Assembly: GCF_003253745.1 (NCBI RefSeq)
Contig: NZ_MZXV01000010.1
Span: forward strand, 1-64,000
Source of the DNA: Mesorhizobium kowhaii
GTDB lineage: Bacteria; Pseudomonadota; Alphaproteobacteria; Rhizobiales; Rhizobiaceae
Direction of reading: 5' to 3'
Length of the DNA stretch: 64,000 nt
Of this stretch, positions 1 through 9,931 are shown piece after piece. How positions within the stretch are numbered: the first letter of the stretch is position 1; every line of letters begins with the position of its first letter. The notes below the pieces were generated by a model that saw only the letters and a program-made list of their open reading frames with translations, did no database searches and was not told where the DNA came from. Position numbers and translations under genes: made by a program.

Positions 1-74
1 CGTCGCGACAGCCCCTCCCGCTCAACCGACGCAACAACCCGTTCGCGAAGATCCATCGAATAAGGCTTGCCCAT
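1..74 (-). mobile_element. IS630-family transposase, first 24 codons only
   Basis: On the minus strand an ATG at 74 opens MGKPYSMDLRERVVASVERE and runs off the window edge. The SxDLRxRVV pattern is the usual start of the helix-turn-helix domain of IS630-family transposases. A strong ribosome binding site (AAGGAGG) lies about nine bases upstream. The rest of the transposase and the other end of the element are outside the window, so intactness cannot be judged. The terminal inverted repeat should lie between 75 and about 170, but I cannot place its end. Confidence 0.75.
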
Positions 75-127
75 CCTTACCAACCTCCTTGCCTAGCAAG
101 AAGGTTGAATCAGATTTGCCACCCTAG

Positions 128-292
128 GGGAATCCCTTCGATTCAGCCTCAATTCATCCCGCTCTAGGGCGAGAGAAAAGGTATGACGAGCTCAGATCTT
201 TCCTGGATGAGGAATTCGGGAAAGACACAGATGTTCGGCATGCCCATGAGTGCGAGGTCATCTGGGATGAGGGGCAAAAGATAGGGCGCTGA
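128..292 (+). pseudogene. Fragment of an unrecognised gene next to the IS element
   Basis: The frame is open from 128 and becomes protein-like from about 170, reading REKRYDELRSFLDEEFGKDT and ending at TGA 290-292. It has no start of its own and sits directly beside the IS630 end, so it is probably the 3' part of a gene cut by the insertion. Codon use is lower in GC than in the core genes. Family not recognised. Confidence 0.3.
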
Positions 293-309
293 ATGAAGTT
301 ATCACCAGA

Positions 310-531
310 TTGAAATCAGGGGATTATGTAATTAACCACCAGTTTTTGGGCGCTTCCTATGCCTATAAATTAAATAGGATTGATGTCTCTGACTATCTGA
401 AACATTCTTTTGTATCCAAATACCAGGAAATTTCTTCCTTAGATCTTATAGATTTTGTTCACTTAACCTTGCATGGAATAGAGCGGTCAGAGGAACTAAA
501 GAGAACTGCAAAAATAGTTTTGCATGACTGA
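310..531 (+). CDS. Low-GC hypothetical protein
   Basis: A 73-residue reading frame with a TTG start, clearly AT-richer than everything downstream. The frame is open back to 271, overlapping the end of the preceding fragment, so the two may be parts of one frameshifted gene or two overlapping genes. No ATG or GTG is available and no convincing ribosome binding site is seen. The sequence has mixed polar and hydrophobic helices but no motif I recognise. The base composition and the neighbouring IS suggest acquired DNA. Confidence 0.35.
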   Translation: MKSGDYVINHQFLGASYAYKLNRIDVSDYLKHSFVSKYQEISSLDLIDFVHLTLHGIERSEELKRTAKIVLHD

Positions 532-561
532 CCAGCTTTTCGGATGGCACATTCGAGGTGG

Positions 562-1491
562 CTACGGCGCGAAGATCGACCAGTTCATCATCCTGGCCAG
601 CTTTTCCAGCGCGATCGAGCCCAGCTTGGAATTGCCGTTGGCATTGAGGCCGGGCGACCACACGGCAAGCGACGCCACGCCCGGCACGATGCCCAAGATG
701 CCGCCGCCAACGCCGCTCTTGCCGGGAATGCCGACGCGGAAGGCGAAATCGCCGGAGCCGTCATAATGGCCGCAGGTCAGCATCATCGCACCAATGCGCC
801 GCGCTCGCTCGGCCGACACCACGGAATGCCCGGTCGCCGGGTTCTTGCCGCCATTGGCGAGGAAGCGGCCGGCGAGCGCCAGTTGCCGGCAACTCATGGC
901 AATGGCGCAGTGGTGGAAATAGACGCCCAGCGCCAGCTCCGGTGCATGGTTGAGATTGCCGAAGGATTTCATGTAGTTGGCAAGCGCGAAGTTGCGATAG
1001 CCAGTGGCCCGTTCGGAGGCCGCGACCTCGCGGTCGATAATGATCGTCTCGTCATCGGCCAGGAATTGGATGAAGCGCAGGATTTCGCCGATCGCCTCGC
1101 GCGGCTGGTGGCCGCCAAGCAGGATGTCGGAAACGACGATGGCGCCGGCATTGATGAACGGATTGCGCGGAATGCCGTTCTCATGCTCGAGCTGGACGAT
1201 CGAGTTGAACGGATTGCCCGACGGCTCGCGTCCGACCCGCTGCCACAATGCGTCGCCGACATTGCCGAGCGCCAGCGTCAGGGTGAAGACTTTCGAGATG
1301 CTCTGGATCGAAAAGGCTTGATCGGCGTCGCCCGCCATCAGCACGCGGCCGTCATTGGTGACGGCGGCAATGCCGAACTTCTTCGGGTCGACCTTTCCGA
1401 GCTGCGGAATGTAGGTGGCGACGTCACCACGATCGGTGCGTTGCGCCATTTCAGCGGCGACTTCGGCCAGCGCCTGTTCGAGTTCCGGCAT
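562..1491 (-). CDS. glsA: Glutaminase A
   Basis: Hydrolyses L-glutamine to glutamate and ammonia in the cytoplasm. The 309-residue product has the usual length of the bacterial beta-lactamase-fold glutaminases. The catalytic serine and lysine are visible as SISK (S64, K67), followed by the family sequences NPFINAGAI and KSGVGGGI near the C-terminus. Its start lies four bases after the stop of the upstream aminotransferase gene (1496-2644), so the two are almost certainly co-transcribed, aminotransferase first. In rhizobia glutaminase contributes to glutamine turnover and possibly acid tolerance; that role is inferred from the family. Confidence 0.95.
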   Translation of the reverse strand: MPELEQALAEVAAEMAQRTDRGDVATYIPQLGKVDPKKFGIAAVTNDGRVLMAGDADQAFSIQSISKVFTLTLALGNVGDALWQRVGREPSGNPFNSIVQLEHENGIPRNPFINAGAIVVSDILLGGHQPREAIGEILRFIQFLADDETIIIDREVAASERATGYRNFALANYMKSFGNLNHAPELALGVYFHHCAIAMSCRQLALAGRFLANGGKNPATGHSVVSAERARRIGAMMLTCGHYDGSGDFAFRVGIPGKSGVGGGILGIVPGVASLAVWSPGLNANGNSKLGSIALEKLARMMNWSIFAP

Positions 1492-1495
1492 GGCT

Positions 1496-2644
1496 CTACC
1501 TCAACCAGCGTTCGATGCGCGCCATCGCCTCGACCATGTCGTCGTGGCTGCCGGCATAGGAGAAACGCATCGTGCGGTGCCCCGCCTGGGTGTCGAAGTC
1601 GCGGCCGGGCGTCGCCGCGACATGCGCCTGCGCCAGCATCTTTCGCGCGAAGGCCATGCTGTCGTTGGTGTGCCTCGTGACATTGCAAAAGGCATAGAAG
1701 GCGCCATCCATCGGCGCCGCCAGCGGAAAGCCGAGTTCCGGCAGGCGTTTCATCAAGAGCTCGCGATTCCAGGCATAGCGGCCTTTCACCACTTCCAGCT
1801 CCTCAGTCGCCTTGAACGCCTCGATCGCGGCGATCTGCGACAGTTCCGGCGGCGAGATGTAGAGGCTCTGGGCGACGCGCTCGACCGGCCGCACCAGTTC
1901 TTCGGGTAGCACCATCCAGCCGATGCGCCAGCCGGTCATGCAATAGTATTTAGAGAACGAGTTGATCACCGTCACGTCGCCGCCATAGGCAAGCGCCGTG
2001 GTGTCGGGGGCGGCATAGGCCAGCCGATGGTAGATTTCGTCGGAGATGACGGCGATGCCGAGTTCCTGCGCCGCCCTCACCAGGGCCGCCAGCTCATCGG
2101 CCGGTATCACCGCGCCGGTCGGATTGGCCGGACTGGCGAACAGGACGCCTTTCAGCGGTTTTTCGCGTTGCGCGGTTTCCAGATGACCGGCATGCAGATA
2201 GGCGGCGTCGCCGAGCTCGATCTCGACCACGTCGATGCCGAGTGCGGCCATAATGTTGCGATAGGCGGGATAGCCGGGCGCGGCGATGGCGACGCGGTCG
2301 CCCGGATCGAACATCGCCAGGAAGGCGAGGTTGAAGGCGGCCGACGATCCGGTGGTCACCGCGATCCGGCTCGGCGGAATGTCAAGCCCATAGTGATCGC
2401 CGTAGTGTTCGGCAATCGCCTTGCGCAGCGCGGCGAGGCCGAGCGTGTCGGTGTAGCCGATACGTCCGTCCTGCAAGGCCTTGGCCGCGGCCACGCGAAC
2501 GCCGATCGGCGCCGGGTCGGAGGGCTGGCCGACGGCCATGGAAACGACCGGCACGCCCTGGGCCTTCAGGCGGTTTGCCTCGGCCAGAATGTCCATGGCA
2601 TGGAAGGGCTCGACATTTCCACGACGTGAGAGCGAAACGACCAT
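1496..2644 (-). CDS. PLP-dependent aminotransferase (fold type I, class I/II)
   Basis: A cytoplasmic aminotransferase of 382 residues. The segments SPANPTG (about residues 171-177) and SDEIYHRL (201-208), and the PLP-binding lysine in [15 protein letters not shown] (K232), are typical of the aspartate/aromatic aminotransferase family. The substrate cannot be deduced from sequence; an aspartate- or alanine-type enzyme is the default. It is the first gene of a two-gene minus-strand unit with glsA. Its start is 145 bp from the divergent M48 protease gene, so both promoters must lie in that gap. Confidence 0.92.
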   Translation of the reverse strand: MVVSLSRRGNVEPFHAMDILAEANRLKAQGVPVVSMAVGQPSDPAPIGVRVAAAKALQDGRIGYTDTLGLAALRKAIAEHYGDHYGLDIPPSRIAVTTGSSAAFNLAFLAMFDPGDRVAIAAPGYPAYRNIMAALGIDVVEIELGDAAYLHAGHLETAQREKPLKGVLFASPANPTGAVIPADELAALVRAAQELGIAVISDEIYHRLAYAAPDTTALAYGGDVTVINSFSKYYCMTGWRIGWMVLPEELVRPVERVAQSLYISPPELSQIAAIEAFKATEELEVVKGRYAWNRELLMKRLPELGFPLAAPMDGAFYAFCNVTRHTNDSMAFARKMLAQAHVAATPGRDFDTQAGHRTMRFSYAGSHDDMVEAMARIERWLR

Positions 2645-2789
2645 TTAACCAGTATTCCCGATGGTTGAGGGCGCCAGGCTCTGGCGCATGCGCCGCACAA
2701 ATGCCCGATTGATGTGAGGATCACAAGTTGAGGAAGTTTCCGGCGCCGACTTTTCATCTTTCGCCCGCTCGTCTACCAGTGGAACCGTC

Positions 2790-4184
2790 ATGTTGAGCCT
2801 ACCCAGATCGACGATTGCCCAGGCAGCGCGCGTCTTCGCGACGCTTTCGCTTGGCGCCGCCGTCGCGGTGGCGAGTTCGGTCAGCGCCTTCGCCCAGAAC
2901 GTGCCTGTGGTACGCGACGCCGAGATCGAAGCGCTGGTGCGCGACTATGCGCGGCCGATCTTCAAGGCGGCGGGGCTGGCGAATGACGGCATCGACATCG
3001 TGCTGGTCAACGACCAGAGTTTCAACGCCTTCGTCACCGGGCGCCGGCTGTTCATCAACACCGGCGCGCTGATGACAGCCGAAACGCCCAACGAGATTAT
3101 CGGCGTCATTGCCCACGAAGCCGGCCATATCGCCGGCGGCCACCAGCAGAAGCTGCGCGACCAGCTCGAACGCGCCAAGACGATGGCCATCATCGCGACA
3201 TTGCTTGGCGCCGGCGCCATGGTCGCCGGCGCCACCACCAACAGCCGCGGCCTTGCCGGCGCCGGCATGGGCGTGGCGGCGGGCGGCGGCGAGATGGCGC
3301 AGCGCAGCATCCTCGCCTATCAGCGCACGGAGGAGATGACGGCCGACCGCTCGGCGATCACCTATCTCAACGCCACCGGCCAGTCCGGCATGGGCATGCT
3401 GAAGACGTTCCACCGTTTCCAGACGGCGCTGTCGCTGTCGGGCGCGCAGGTCGATCCCTACCGGATCAGCCATCCGATGCCGCAGGACCGTATCGCCAAT
3501 CTCGAAGTGCTGGTGAAACAGAGCCCCAATGTCGACAAGGTCGACCCGCCGGCACTGCAGCAGCGGCACGACATGATGCGCATGAAGATCGCCGTCTACA
3601 TGGAAGGCCAAGCGGCGGCGGCGCGGCTGATGCGCAAGATGCCCGGCAGCCTCGCCGCGCAATATGGCGAAGCCCAGTCGACTTACCTGTTCGGCAACAT
3701 CGCCACCGCGCTCGCCAAAACCAATGCACTGATCAAGGCGCAGCCGAAAAATGCCTATTTCCAGGAACTGCGCGGCGATATCCTGATGAAGGCGAACAAG
3801 CCCAAGGATGCCGCGGATGCCTATGCCAAGGCGGTCAGCCTCGACCCGGCGCGGTCCGGCTTGCTGCCTGTCTCCCTTGGCCAGGCGCTGATGGCCGTCG
3901 GTACGCCAGAATCCCTGAAGAAAGCCGTCGTGCAGATCAACAATGGCCTCGGGCGCGATAAGGAAAATTCCGCCGGGTATCGCTATCTGGCGCAGGCCTA
4001 CGGCGAACTGGGTGACATACCGGGCGCCGAGCTTGCCACCGCCGAAGGTCATTTCTATTCCGGCAACTACAAGGATGCTAAGATTTTCGCCATGCGGGCA
4101 CAGCAGCAGATGAAGCGCGGCGAACCGCGCTGGCTTCGCGCCCAGGACATCATAAATTACGCACCATCAACCAAGATCAAGTGA
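2790..4184 (+). CDS. Periplasmic M48 family metalloprotease with TPR repeats (BepA-like)
   Basis: A 464-residue secreted protein. An N-terminal signal peptide with a probable AFA|QN cleavage site near residue 35 is followed by a zinc metalloprotease domain containing HEAGH (residues 109-113) and the third-ligand region EEMTADR (181-187). A glycine/alanine-rich hydrophobic stretch lies between them. The C-terminal half (about 285-460) is helical and fits tetratricopeptide repeats. This architecture matches E. coli BepA/YfgC, which helps outer-membrane protein assembly and degrades stalled LptD. The role here is inferred. A DsbA-like gene follows, which would suit a shared function in envelope protein folding. 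Confidence 0.92.
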   Translation: MLSLPRSTIAQAARVFATLSLGAAVAVASSVSAFAQNVPVVRDAEIEALVRDYARPIFKAAGLANDGIDIVLVNDQSFNAFVTGRRLFINTGALMTAETPNEIIGVIAHEAGHIAGGHQQKLRDQLERAKTMAIIATLLGAGAMVAGATTNSRGLAGAGMGVAAGGGEMAQRSILAYQRTEEMTADRSAITYLNATGQSGMGMLKTFHRFQTALSLSGAQVDPYRISHPMPQDRIANLEVLVKQSPNVDKVDPPALQQRHDMMRMKIAVYMEGQAAAARLMRKMPGSLAAQYGEAQSTYLFGNIATALAKTNALIKAQPKNAYFQELRGDILMKANKPKDAADAYAKAVSLDPARSGLLPVSLGQALMAVGTPESLKKAVVQINNGLGRDKENSAGYRYLAQAYGELGDIPGAELATAEGHFYSGNYKDAKIFAMRAQQQMKRGEPRWLRAQDIINYAPSTKIK

Positions 4185-4251
4185 ACCTTCCGGCCGCGCG
4201 CTGCGACACAGTCGGAACCGGGCCGGAAAACAGGTAGAAGGAACAGGAACG

Positions 4252-5055
4252 ATGAAAAAGGCACTGCTGCTGGGCACCACGGGGGTTGCGGCCGCCCTGG
4301 CCATGCTGGCTTTCGGATTCGTGGCCGGAAACCCGCAGATTGCCAAGGCCGGTACGGCACAGCCCGCACAGACGGCGGCGGCCGACACCAAGATCGACCG
4401 CACCGAGGTCGAAGGCATCATCCGCGACTATCTGCTGAAGAACCCGGAAGTCCTTCTGGAGGTCCAGGACGCGCTCGAAGCCAAGCAGAAGGAAGAGCAG
4501 CGCATCGCCCATCTCGGCGTCATCAAGGATGCCAAGGACCAGATCTTCAACTCGGCCTTCGACGGCGTCGTCGGCAACCCGAACGGCAAGGTCACCATCG
4601 TCGAGTTCTACGATTACAATTGCGGCTTCTGCAAACGCGCCATCGACGACATGCGGGCGCTGACCAAGTCCGATCCGGACCTGCGCTTCGTGCTCAAGGA
4701 ATTCCCGATCCTCGGACCGGATTCGCAGAAGGCGAGCGTCGTTTCGATGGCCTTCCACCTGATGAAGCCGGAAAAGTATGGCGAGTTCCACAACGCGCTG
4801 CTCGGCGGCCAGGGACGCGCCACCGAGGCGGCGGCGATCAAGATCGCGCTTTCGCTCGGCGCCGACGAAGCGACGCTGCGCGAGAAGATGAAGGATCCGT
4901 CGATCACCGAGGCCTTCTCCAAGACCTACGATCTTGCCAACAAGCTGGCGATCACCGGAACGCCGTCCTATGTGGTCGGCAACGAGGTCGTTTTCGGGGC
5001 GCTTGGACAGGAAGTACTGGCTGAAAAGATCGAGGCGGCGAAAGCCGCGCTCTGA
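4252..5055 (+). CDS. DsbA family thiol:disulfide oxidoreductase
   Basis: A 267-residue exported thioredoxin-fold protein. It has an N-terminal signal or anchor segment (residues 4-25), a linker and helical region, and then the redox motif CGFC at 124-127 in FYDYNCGFCKR. The cis-proline loop TGTPSY is at 235-240. The long helical N-terminal extension before the thioredoxin fold resembles the Com1/ScsC group of DsbA-like proteins rather than classical DsbA. It probably forms or isomerises disulfides in periplasmic proteins. It lies 67 bp after the M48 protease gene in the same direction and may share its transcript. Confidence 0.92.
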   Translation: MKKALLLGTTGVAAALAMLAFGFVAGNPQIAKAGTAQPAQTAAADTKIDRTEVEGIIRDYLLKNPEVLLEVQDALEAKQKEEQRIAHLGVIKDAKDQIFNSAFDGVVGNPNGKVTIVEFYDYNCGFCKRAIDDMRALTKSDPDLRFVLKEFPILGPDSQKASVVSMAFHLMKPEKYGEFHNALLGGQGRATEAAAIKIALSLGADEATLREKMKDPSITEAFSKTYDLANKLAITGTPSYVVGNEVVFGALGQEVLAEKIEAAKAAL

Positions 5056-5204
5056 TTTTGCTCACGAGCACATTCTCACGGGCACATTTCCGCGCGTTGT
5101 GGACAGTGAAAGATCGCACTTGCGCTCTTTTCGCAGGCGTCTATGCCCATTATAGAGGGCCCAGCGCGCCGGCTTGATGTCGGCGCCGGGAAAGGTCGGC
5201 TTTT

Positions 5205-5639
5205 TTGAAAACGGTTTTCGTCCTGAACGGTCCCAATCTCAACGCGCTCGGCAAGCGCGAGCCGGGCACCTATGGCGGCAAGACGCTTGCCGCGATCGCA
5301 GACGACTGCAAGCAGGCCGGCGCGGCGCTTGGCCTCGAGATCGATTTCCGCCAGTCGAATCACGAGGGCGACCTTGTCGACTGGATCCAGGAAGCCGGCG
5401 ACAAGGCTGCCGGTATCGTCATCAATCCGGGTGCCTACAGCCACACCTCGATCGCTATTCACGACGCCATCCGCGCCATCGCGCCGCTGCCCGTCGCCGA
5501 AGTTCATCTTTCCAACATCCATGCGCGGGAACCATTCCGCCACGTGTCCATGGTCGCGCCGGTTGCCGTCGGCATGATCTGTGGCTTTGGGCCGCTCGGC
5601 TACACGCTGGCGCTACAGGCGCTGGCCGCACGCCTATGA
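5205..5639 (+). CDS. aroQ: 3-dehydroquinate dehydratase, type II
   Basis: Third step of the shikimate pathway: dehydration of 3-dehydroquinate to 3-dehydroshikimate by the small dodecameric type II enzyme. The 144 residues start with [13 protein letters not shown] and contain [16 protein letters not shown] and [14 protein letters not shown], all hallmark sequences. The start is TTG at 5205: no ATG fits, the family N-terminus begins here, and GGGAAAGG lies nine bases upstream. It opens a co-oriented run with accB (26 bp gap), accC and aat, an arrangement common in alphaproteobacteria. Confidence 0.95.
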   Translation: MKTVFVLNGPNLNALGKREPGTYGGKTLAAIADDCKQAGAALGLEIDFRQSNHEGDLVDWIQEAGDKAAGIVINPGAYSHTSIAIHDAIRAIAPLPVAEVHLSNIHAREPFRHVSMVAPVAVGMICGFGPLGYTLALQALAARL

Positions 5640-5665
5640 CCGGCCAACAAACAGAAGGCTCGAAA

Positions 5666-6124
5666 ATGTCGATAAAGAAGACCGGTGTTGACCAGCAGCT
5701 GATCCGCGATCTGGCGGGCATACTGAACGACACCAACCTCACCGAGATCGAGGTTGAACTGGGCGACCTGAAAGTGCGTGTCTCGCGGCAGGCACCGGCC
5801 GTGCACGCGATCGCGGCACCCCAGCCGGCCTATGCGCCGTCGGCCGGTCAGCCCATTGCTGCGGCAGCCCCGGCGGTGGTCGACGTGTCGAAGAATGCGG
5901 TAACCTCGCCCATGGTCGGCACCGCCTACCTGGCGCCATCGCCGGACGCCAAGGCGTTCATCGAAGTCGGTCAGAAGGTCAAGGAAGGCCAGACGCTGCT
6001 GATCATCGAGGCGATGAAGACGATGAACCAGATTCCCTCGCCGCGCACCGGCACGGTGACGGCGATCCTGTTCGAGGATGCGACGCCGGTCGAATACGGC
6101 ATGCCGCTCGTCGTGATCGAGTAG
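5666..6124 (+). CDS. accB: Biotin carboxyl carrier protein of acetyl-CoA carboxylase
   Basis: Carries the biotin that is carboxylated by AccC and then donates CO2 to acetyl-CoA in the first step of fatty acid synthesis. The 152 residues comprise a short N-terminal helical domain, an Ala/Pro-rich linker (about 43-75) and the C-terminal biotinyl domain with [10 protein letters not shown]118 being the biotinylation site. The frame stays open far upstream through aroQ, but the ATG at 5666 gives the normal family N-terminus. accC follows after 10 bp, so the two are co-transcribed. Confidence 0.97.
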   Translation: MSIKKTGVDQQLIRDLAGILNDTNLTEIEVELGDLKVRVSRQAPAVHAIAAPQPAYAPSAGQPIAAAAPAVVDVSKNAVTSPMVGTAYLAPSPDAKAFIEVGQKVKEGQTLLIIEAMKTMNQIPSPRTGTVTAILFEDATPVEYGMPLVVIE

Positions 6125-6134
6125 AGCGGGCCGG

Positions 6135-7478
6135 ATGTTTCAGAAGATCCTCATCGCCAATCGCGGCGAAATCGCGCTTCGGGTGCTGCGCGCCTGCAAG
6201 GAACTCGGCATCCAGACGGTGGTGGTGCATTCGACCGCCGACGCCGATGCCATGCATGTGCGGCTGGCCGACGAGAGCGTCTGCATCGGGCCGCCACCAT
6301 CGCGCGACAGCTACCTCAACATCCATCAGATCGTCGCGGCCTGCGAGATCACTGGCGCCGATGCCGTGCATCCGGGCTATGGCTTCCTGTCGGAGAACGC
6401 CAAGTTCGCCGACATCCTGGCCGCCCACAACATCACCTTCATCGGCCCGTCCGGCGACCATATCCGCATCATGGGCGACAAGATCGAGGCCAAGCGCACC
6501 GCAAAACGTCTCGGCATTCCGGTGGTGCCCGGTTCTGACGGTGCGGTTACCGATGAGAAAGAGGCCAGGCGCATTGCCGGCGAGATCGGCTATCCCGTGA
6601 TCGTCAAGGCGTCGGCCGGCGGCGGCGGACGCGGCATGAAGGTGGCGCATACCGAGGCCGACCTCGAAGTCGCCTTGCAGACGGCGCGCTCGGAAGCCGG
6701 TGCTGCCTTCGGCGACGATGCCGTCTACATCGAGAAATACCTGGAAAAGCCGCGCCACATCGAGGTGCAGGTGTTCGGCGACGGCTTTGGCCGCGGCGTG
6801 CATTTCGGCGAGCGCGACTGTTCGCTGCAGCGTCGCCACCAGAAGGTCTGGGAAGAGGCGCCCTCGCCAGCCCTCAATGCCGAGGAGCGCGCGCGCATCG
6901 GCGGCGTCTGCGCCAAGGCGATCGCCGACCTCGGTTATTCCGGCGCCGGCACGATCGAGTTCCTCTACGAGAATGGCGAATTCTATTTCATCGAGATGAA
7001 CACGCGCCTGCAGGTCGAGCATCCGGTGACCGAAGCGATCACCGGCATCGACCTCGTGCACGAGCAGATCCGCGTGGCGTCGGGCGGCGGACTTTCGGTC
7101 AAGCAGGAAGACATCAAGTTCAACGGCCACGCCATCGAATGCCGCATCAACGCCGAGGATCCGCGGACCTTCACCCCCTCGCCCGGCACGATCACCCACT
7201 TCCATACGCCGGGCGGCTTGGGCATCCGCGTCGATTCCGGCGTCTATTCCGGCTACAAGATCCCGCCCTACTACGACAGCCTGATCGGCAAGCTGATCGT
7301 GCATGGGCGCAACCGCGTCGAGTGCATGATGCGGCTGCGGCGCGCGCTGGACGAATTCGTCGTCGACGGTATCAAGACGACGTTGCCGCTGTTTCGCGAT
7401 CTCGTCGGCAATGCCGACATCGCCAACGGCGACTATGACATCCACTGGCTGGAAAAATACCTGGCCAAGGAAGAGTAG
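6135..7478 (+). CDS. accC: Biotin carboxylase subunit of acetyl-CoA carboxylase
   Basis: ATP-dependent carboxylation of the biotin on AccB. The 447-residue length is standard. An ATP-grasp enzyme: N-terminal [19 protein letters not shown], glycine-rich ATP loop [12 protein letters not shown] near residue 160, the [15 protein letters not shown] segment, the metal-binding [14 protein letters not shown], and the C-terminal KLIVHGRNR region. It lies directly downstream of accB and twelve bases before aat, in a compact operon. Confidence 0.97.
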   Translation: MFQKILIANRGEIALRVLRACKELGIQTVVVHSTADADAMHVRLADESVCIGPPPSRDSYLNIHQIVAACEITGADAVHPGYGFLSENAKFADILAAHNITFIGPSGDHIRIMGDKIEAKRTAKRLGIPVVPGSDGAVTDEKEARRIAGEIGYPVIVKASAGGGGRGMKVAHTEADLEVALQTARSEAGAAFGDDAVYIEKYLEKPRHIEVQVFGDGFGRGVHFGERDCSLQRRHQKVWEEAPSPALNAEERARIGGVCAKAIADLGYSGAGTIEFLYENGEFYFIEMNTRLQVEHPVTEAITGIDLVHEQIRVASGGGLSVKQEDIKFNGHAIECRINAEDPRTFTPSPGTITHFHTPGGLGIRVDSGVYSGYKIPPYYDSLIGKLIVHGRNRVECMMRLRRALDEFVVDGIKTTLPLFRDLVGNADIANGDYDIHWLEKYLAKEE

Positions 7479-7490
7479 TCCGGGGAAGCG

Positions 7491-8108
7491 ATGACCCGTC
7501 CCTACGCGCCCGGCTATCGCATCCCGACCGACCTTTTGCTCAAGGCCTATGCCTCGGGCGTCTTCCCGATGGCTGAAAGTGCCGGCGACCCGGAGGTGTT
7601 CTGGGTGCGGCCGGAAACGCGCGGCATCATCCCGCTTGATGGTTTTCATACGCCGAAAAGCCTCAGGAAAACGATCAAGAAGCATCCTTTCGACATTCGT
7701 TTCGATTTCGATTTCGAAGCGACGATCGACGGCTGTGCCGAAAAGCGCGAGGAGCGCCGGTCGACCTGGATCAATGCGCCGATCCGCGAAGCCTATGTGC
7801 AGCTGCATCGGATAGGGCATTGTCATTCGGTCGAGGCATGGCGCGAGGATCGGCTGGTCGGTGGCCTCTATGGGGTGTCGCTTGGCCGGGTGTTCTTTGG
7901 CGAAAGCATGTTCGCCAGGGAGACGGACGCTTCCAAGACCTGCCTTTATTATCTCGTCGAGCGGTTGAAGGCGCGAGGCTTCGCGTTACTTGATACGCAG
8001 TTCACCACCGAGCACCTCAAGCGCTTCGGCGCGGTCGACGTGCCGCGCGGCAAGTATGAGAAGATGCTGGCCGACGCGCTGAAGGGCGAGGCCGTATTCC
8101 ATCCCTGA
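7491..8108 (+). CDS. aat: Leucyl/phenylalanyl-tRNA--protein transferase
   Basis: Adds Leu or Phe from aminoacyl-tRNA to proteins with N-terminal Lys or Arg, marking them for ClpS/ClpAP degradation. The 205-residue product contains the family sequences [31 protein letters not shown]-like [24 protein letters not shown] and [15 protein letters not shown]. It closes the aroQ-accB-accC-aat run, twelve bases after accC. In many alphaproteobacteria aat is followed by a DUF2155 gene as here, though that gene lies on the opposite strand and one gene further on. Confidence 0.96.
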   Translation: MTRPYAPGYRIPTDLLLKAYASGVFPMAESAGDPEVFWVRPETRGIIPLDGFHTPKSLRKTIKKHPFDIRFDFDFEATIDGCAEKREERRSTWINAPIREAYVQLHRIGHCHSVEAWREDRLVGGLYGVSLGRVFFGESMFARETDASKTCLYYLVERLKARGFALLDTQFTTEHLKRFGAVDVPRGKYEKMLADALKGEAVFHP

Positions 8109-8120
8109 CGATCGAGCCTC

Positions 8121-8507
8121 TTACTTCCCGGCCGCGGCTTCCAATGGCGTCTGCGAATGGAACATCATCTTCCAGCCATTGACGCGATGGACGTAGCCGG
8201 TGCTGACCAGCGCTGCGTAGGGTTCACCGTTCTCCCGCGTTGCATGCGCCTCGTAGGTCAGCATGATGATGTCGCTGCCGGGTTCGATTATTCCCTTGAG
8301 CTCGATGTCGAGATCGCGCCAGCGATTGGGTTTGGTTGCGGTCTTGGCGAGATCGGCATTGTCCATCGCCTTGGCCATCTGCGGAAATGCCACCAGGCAT
8401 TCGGTGTCGGCATTTGCCACGTAGTAGGCCGCGTCGCCCGTCCAGAACCCCTTTTCGAGTTCGAGCAATTCCGCCTTGCCGGCGGTGATCCGCTTGCTGT
8501 CTGACAT
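8121..8507 (-). CDS. NTF2-like/SnoaL-fold protein of unknown function
   Basis: A 128-residue soluble protein. The length, the order of helix-rich N-terminus then strands, and segments such as ELLELEKGFWTGDAAYYVAN and VNGWKMMFHSQTPL fit the DUF4440/SnoaL-like branch of the NTF2 fold, often a small-molecule-binding or enzyme domain. The frame is open for 26 more codons upstream, but the ATG at 8507 is preceded by GGAGGA at good distance and gives the family-like start MSDSKRI. No catalytic residues can be assigned. Confidence 0.8.
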   Translation of the reverse strand: MSDSKRITAGKAELLELEKGFWTGDAAYYVANADTECLVAFPQMAKAMDNADLAKTATKPNRWRDLDIELKGIIEPGSDIIMLTYEAHATRENGEPYAALVSTGYVHRVNGWKMMFHSQTPLEAAAGK

Positions 8508-8581
8508 TGGAAGATCCTCCATACGCATGAATGCGCCGTCATCCGTGCCCAACGCATGGTGGCCCGGACGGTTCCGGAGGA

Positions 8582-9181
8582 TCAATTGGCTTCGGTGGTA
8601 TCCGGTTCGGTGGTGTCCGGCTCCGTGGAATCGGGCTGTGCCATATCCGGAGTGGCAGCAGGCTTCGGCTTGGCCGCGGCAGGCTTCGAAGCGTCGGCTT
8701 TGGTCGCGTCAGCCTTGGCGGCGTCGGGCGCCGGCACATCCGACTTCTGCTTGCATTCCTTCAGCCAGACGTCATAGACGGCATGTTCGACGGCGTTGAG
8801 GCCGGGGCTTTCGGCAAACATCCAGCCGGTGAAGATGCGGCGGATCTTTCGGTCGAGCGTGATCTCGTCGACCTCGACGAAGGAATCAGTCTTCGGCTCT
8901 TCGGTCTGCGGCCGCGAATAGCAGACGCGCGGCGTCACCTGTAAAGCACCGAACTGCACCGTCTCGTCGATATAGACATCGAAGGTGATGATGCGGCCGG
9001 TGATCTTGTCGATGCCGGCAAACTCAGCGACGGGATTGGTGACCCGGTCCGCTCCCGCGGGCGCCGCCGGCGCCGGTGCAGCGGGTGCGGGTTCAGGCGA
9101 AGCGGCAAAGGCCGCGGTGCTGACGGCAAGACCGGCGGCTAGCGTCAGGGCGCCCGTCGATATTCGGTTGAAAAAGCTCAT
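8582..9181 (-). CDS. Exported DUF2155 domain protein
   Basis: A 199-residue secreted protein: signal peptide with cleavage near AFA|AS (about residue 26), an Ala/Pro-rich linker, then the conserved domain (about 45-145) containing VCYSRPQTEEP, IFTGWMFAESPGLNAVEHAVYDVWL and a cysteine pair. The C-terminal 50 residues are low-complexity repeats of Lys/Ala/Asp and EPDTTEPDTTEA. DUF2155 proteins occur throughout alphaproteobacteria near aat and the complex I accessory gene, as here. Function unknown; probably periplasmic. Confidence 0.9.
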   Translation of the reverse strand: MSFFNRISTGALTLAAGLAVSTAAFAASPEPAPAAPAPAAPAGADRVTNPVAEFAGIDKITGRIITFDVYIDETVQFGALQVTPRVCYSRPQTEEPKTDSFVEVDEITLDRKIRRIFTGWMFAESPGLNAVEHAVYDVWLKECKQKSDVPAPDAAKADATKADASKPAAAKPKPAATPDMAQPDSTEPDTTEPDTTEAN

Positions 9182-9304
9182 CTAGGGGTACCGGTGGTTC
9201 GCGCCCGGGTGATTCTGTCGATCGCCAAGGCTAGTCGCCGTTTTCTGATCAGCAAGCAGCTAAACACCAATTGTGGCGATAAAGGACCGGCCTGCACCCA
9301 CCCG

Positions 9305-9703
9305 TTACGACCCGGGTGTCCAGGCGTCATAGTCGCCCGTGACCTGCGGCCGATGCTGATTGGTCAGCACCGAGCCCTTCGGGCGATAGGCTGAAGGCGT
9401 GCCGGTCAGATTGGGCTGATGTGGCTTCTGCCAGTCGCGCGGCTGGTAGTCCTCGCTGGTCGGCGCGACATCGACACGGTGATGCATCCAGCCATGCCAG
9501 CCGGGCGGTATCGCGGAGGCTTCCGAATAATTGCGGTAGATCACCCAGCGGCGCGTGCGGCCTTCCGAATCGATGCCGCCTTCGTAATAGACGTTGCCCG
9601 TCTCGTCCTGGCCGACCTTCTTTCCATGCCGCCAGGTGTGCAGGCGCGTTCCCAGCGTCTGGCTGTTCCACCAGGTGAAAAACTGCGTAAGGAAAGTCTT
9701 CAT
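9305..9703 (-). CDS. NADH:ubiquinone oxidoreductase accessory subunit NDUFA12
   Basis: A 132-residue homologue of the mitochondrial complex I supernumerary subunit NDUFA12 (B17.2), found in alphaproteobacteria as a peripheral arm subunit or assembly factor. The N-terminal half has the family pattern: tryptophan-rich start, KKVGQDETGNVYYEG, RRWVIYRNYSEASAIPPGWHGWMHH. The C-terminal part is Pro/Gln-rich. It is the upstream neighbour of the DUF2155 gene on the same strand, separated by 123 bp. The 228 bp to panB hold divergent promoters. Confidence 0.95.
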   Translation of the reverse strand: MKTFLTQFFTWWNSQTLGTRLHTWRHGKKVGQDETGNVYYEGGIDSEGRTRRWVIYRNYSEASAIPPGWHGWMHHRVDVAPTSEDYQPRDWQKPHQPNLTGTPSAYRPKGSVLTNQHRPQVTGDYDAWTPGS

Positions 9704-9931
9704 CTCAGAACCCTCGCGCTGGCAGCGCCCGTTTCCTGCTTATGGCGTCAGGCCTTCGGGAAGGCAAGGGTTTTGCCGCAGGGAGCACGCAAATGGCTTG
9801 CCGGGAAACCCGACACAAGCCCGTGATCTTCTCGACCGCAAGATGCGCGCTTGCCAAGCCTTTGCGGTCTTTCTAAAGCTTTGCGCGCCCAAGCAGGTAT
9901 CCAACCCGCCGCAGGCCGAAGGGGGTGACGA

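Noticed and set aside
2700..2730. FNR/FixK box (TTGATGTGAGGATCACAA) between the aminotransferase and M48 genes
   Set aside because: The spacing is six instead of four, and the right half-site reads ATCAC. It does not meet the TTGAT-N4-ATCAA consensus.
5174..5665. Long upstream extension of the accB frame through aroQ
   Set aside because: It overlaps aroQ, which is a certain gene in another frame. The ATG at 5666 gives the normal AccB N-terminus.
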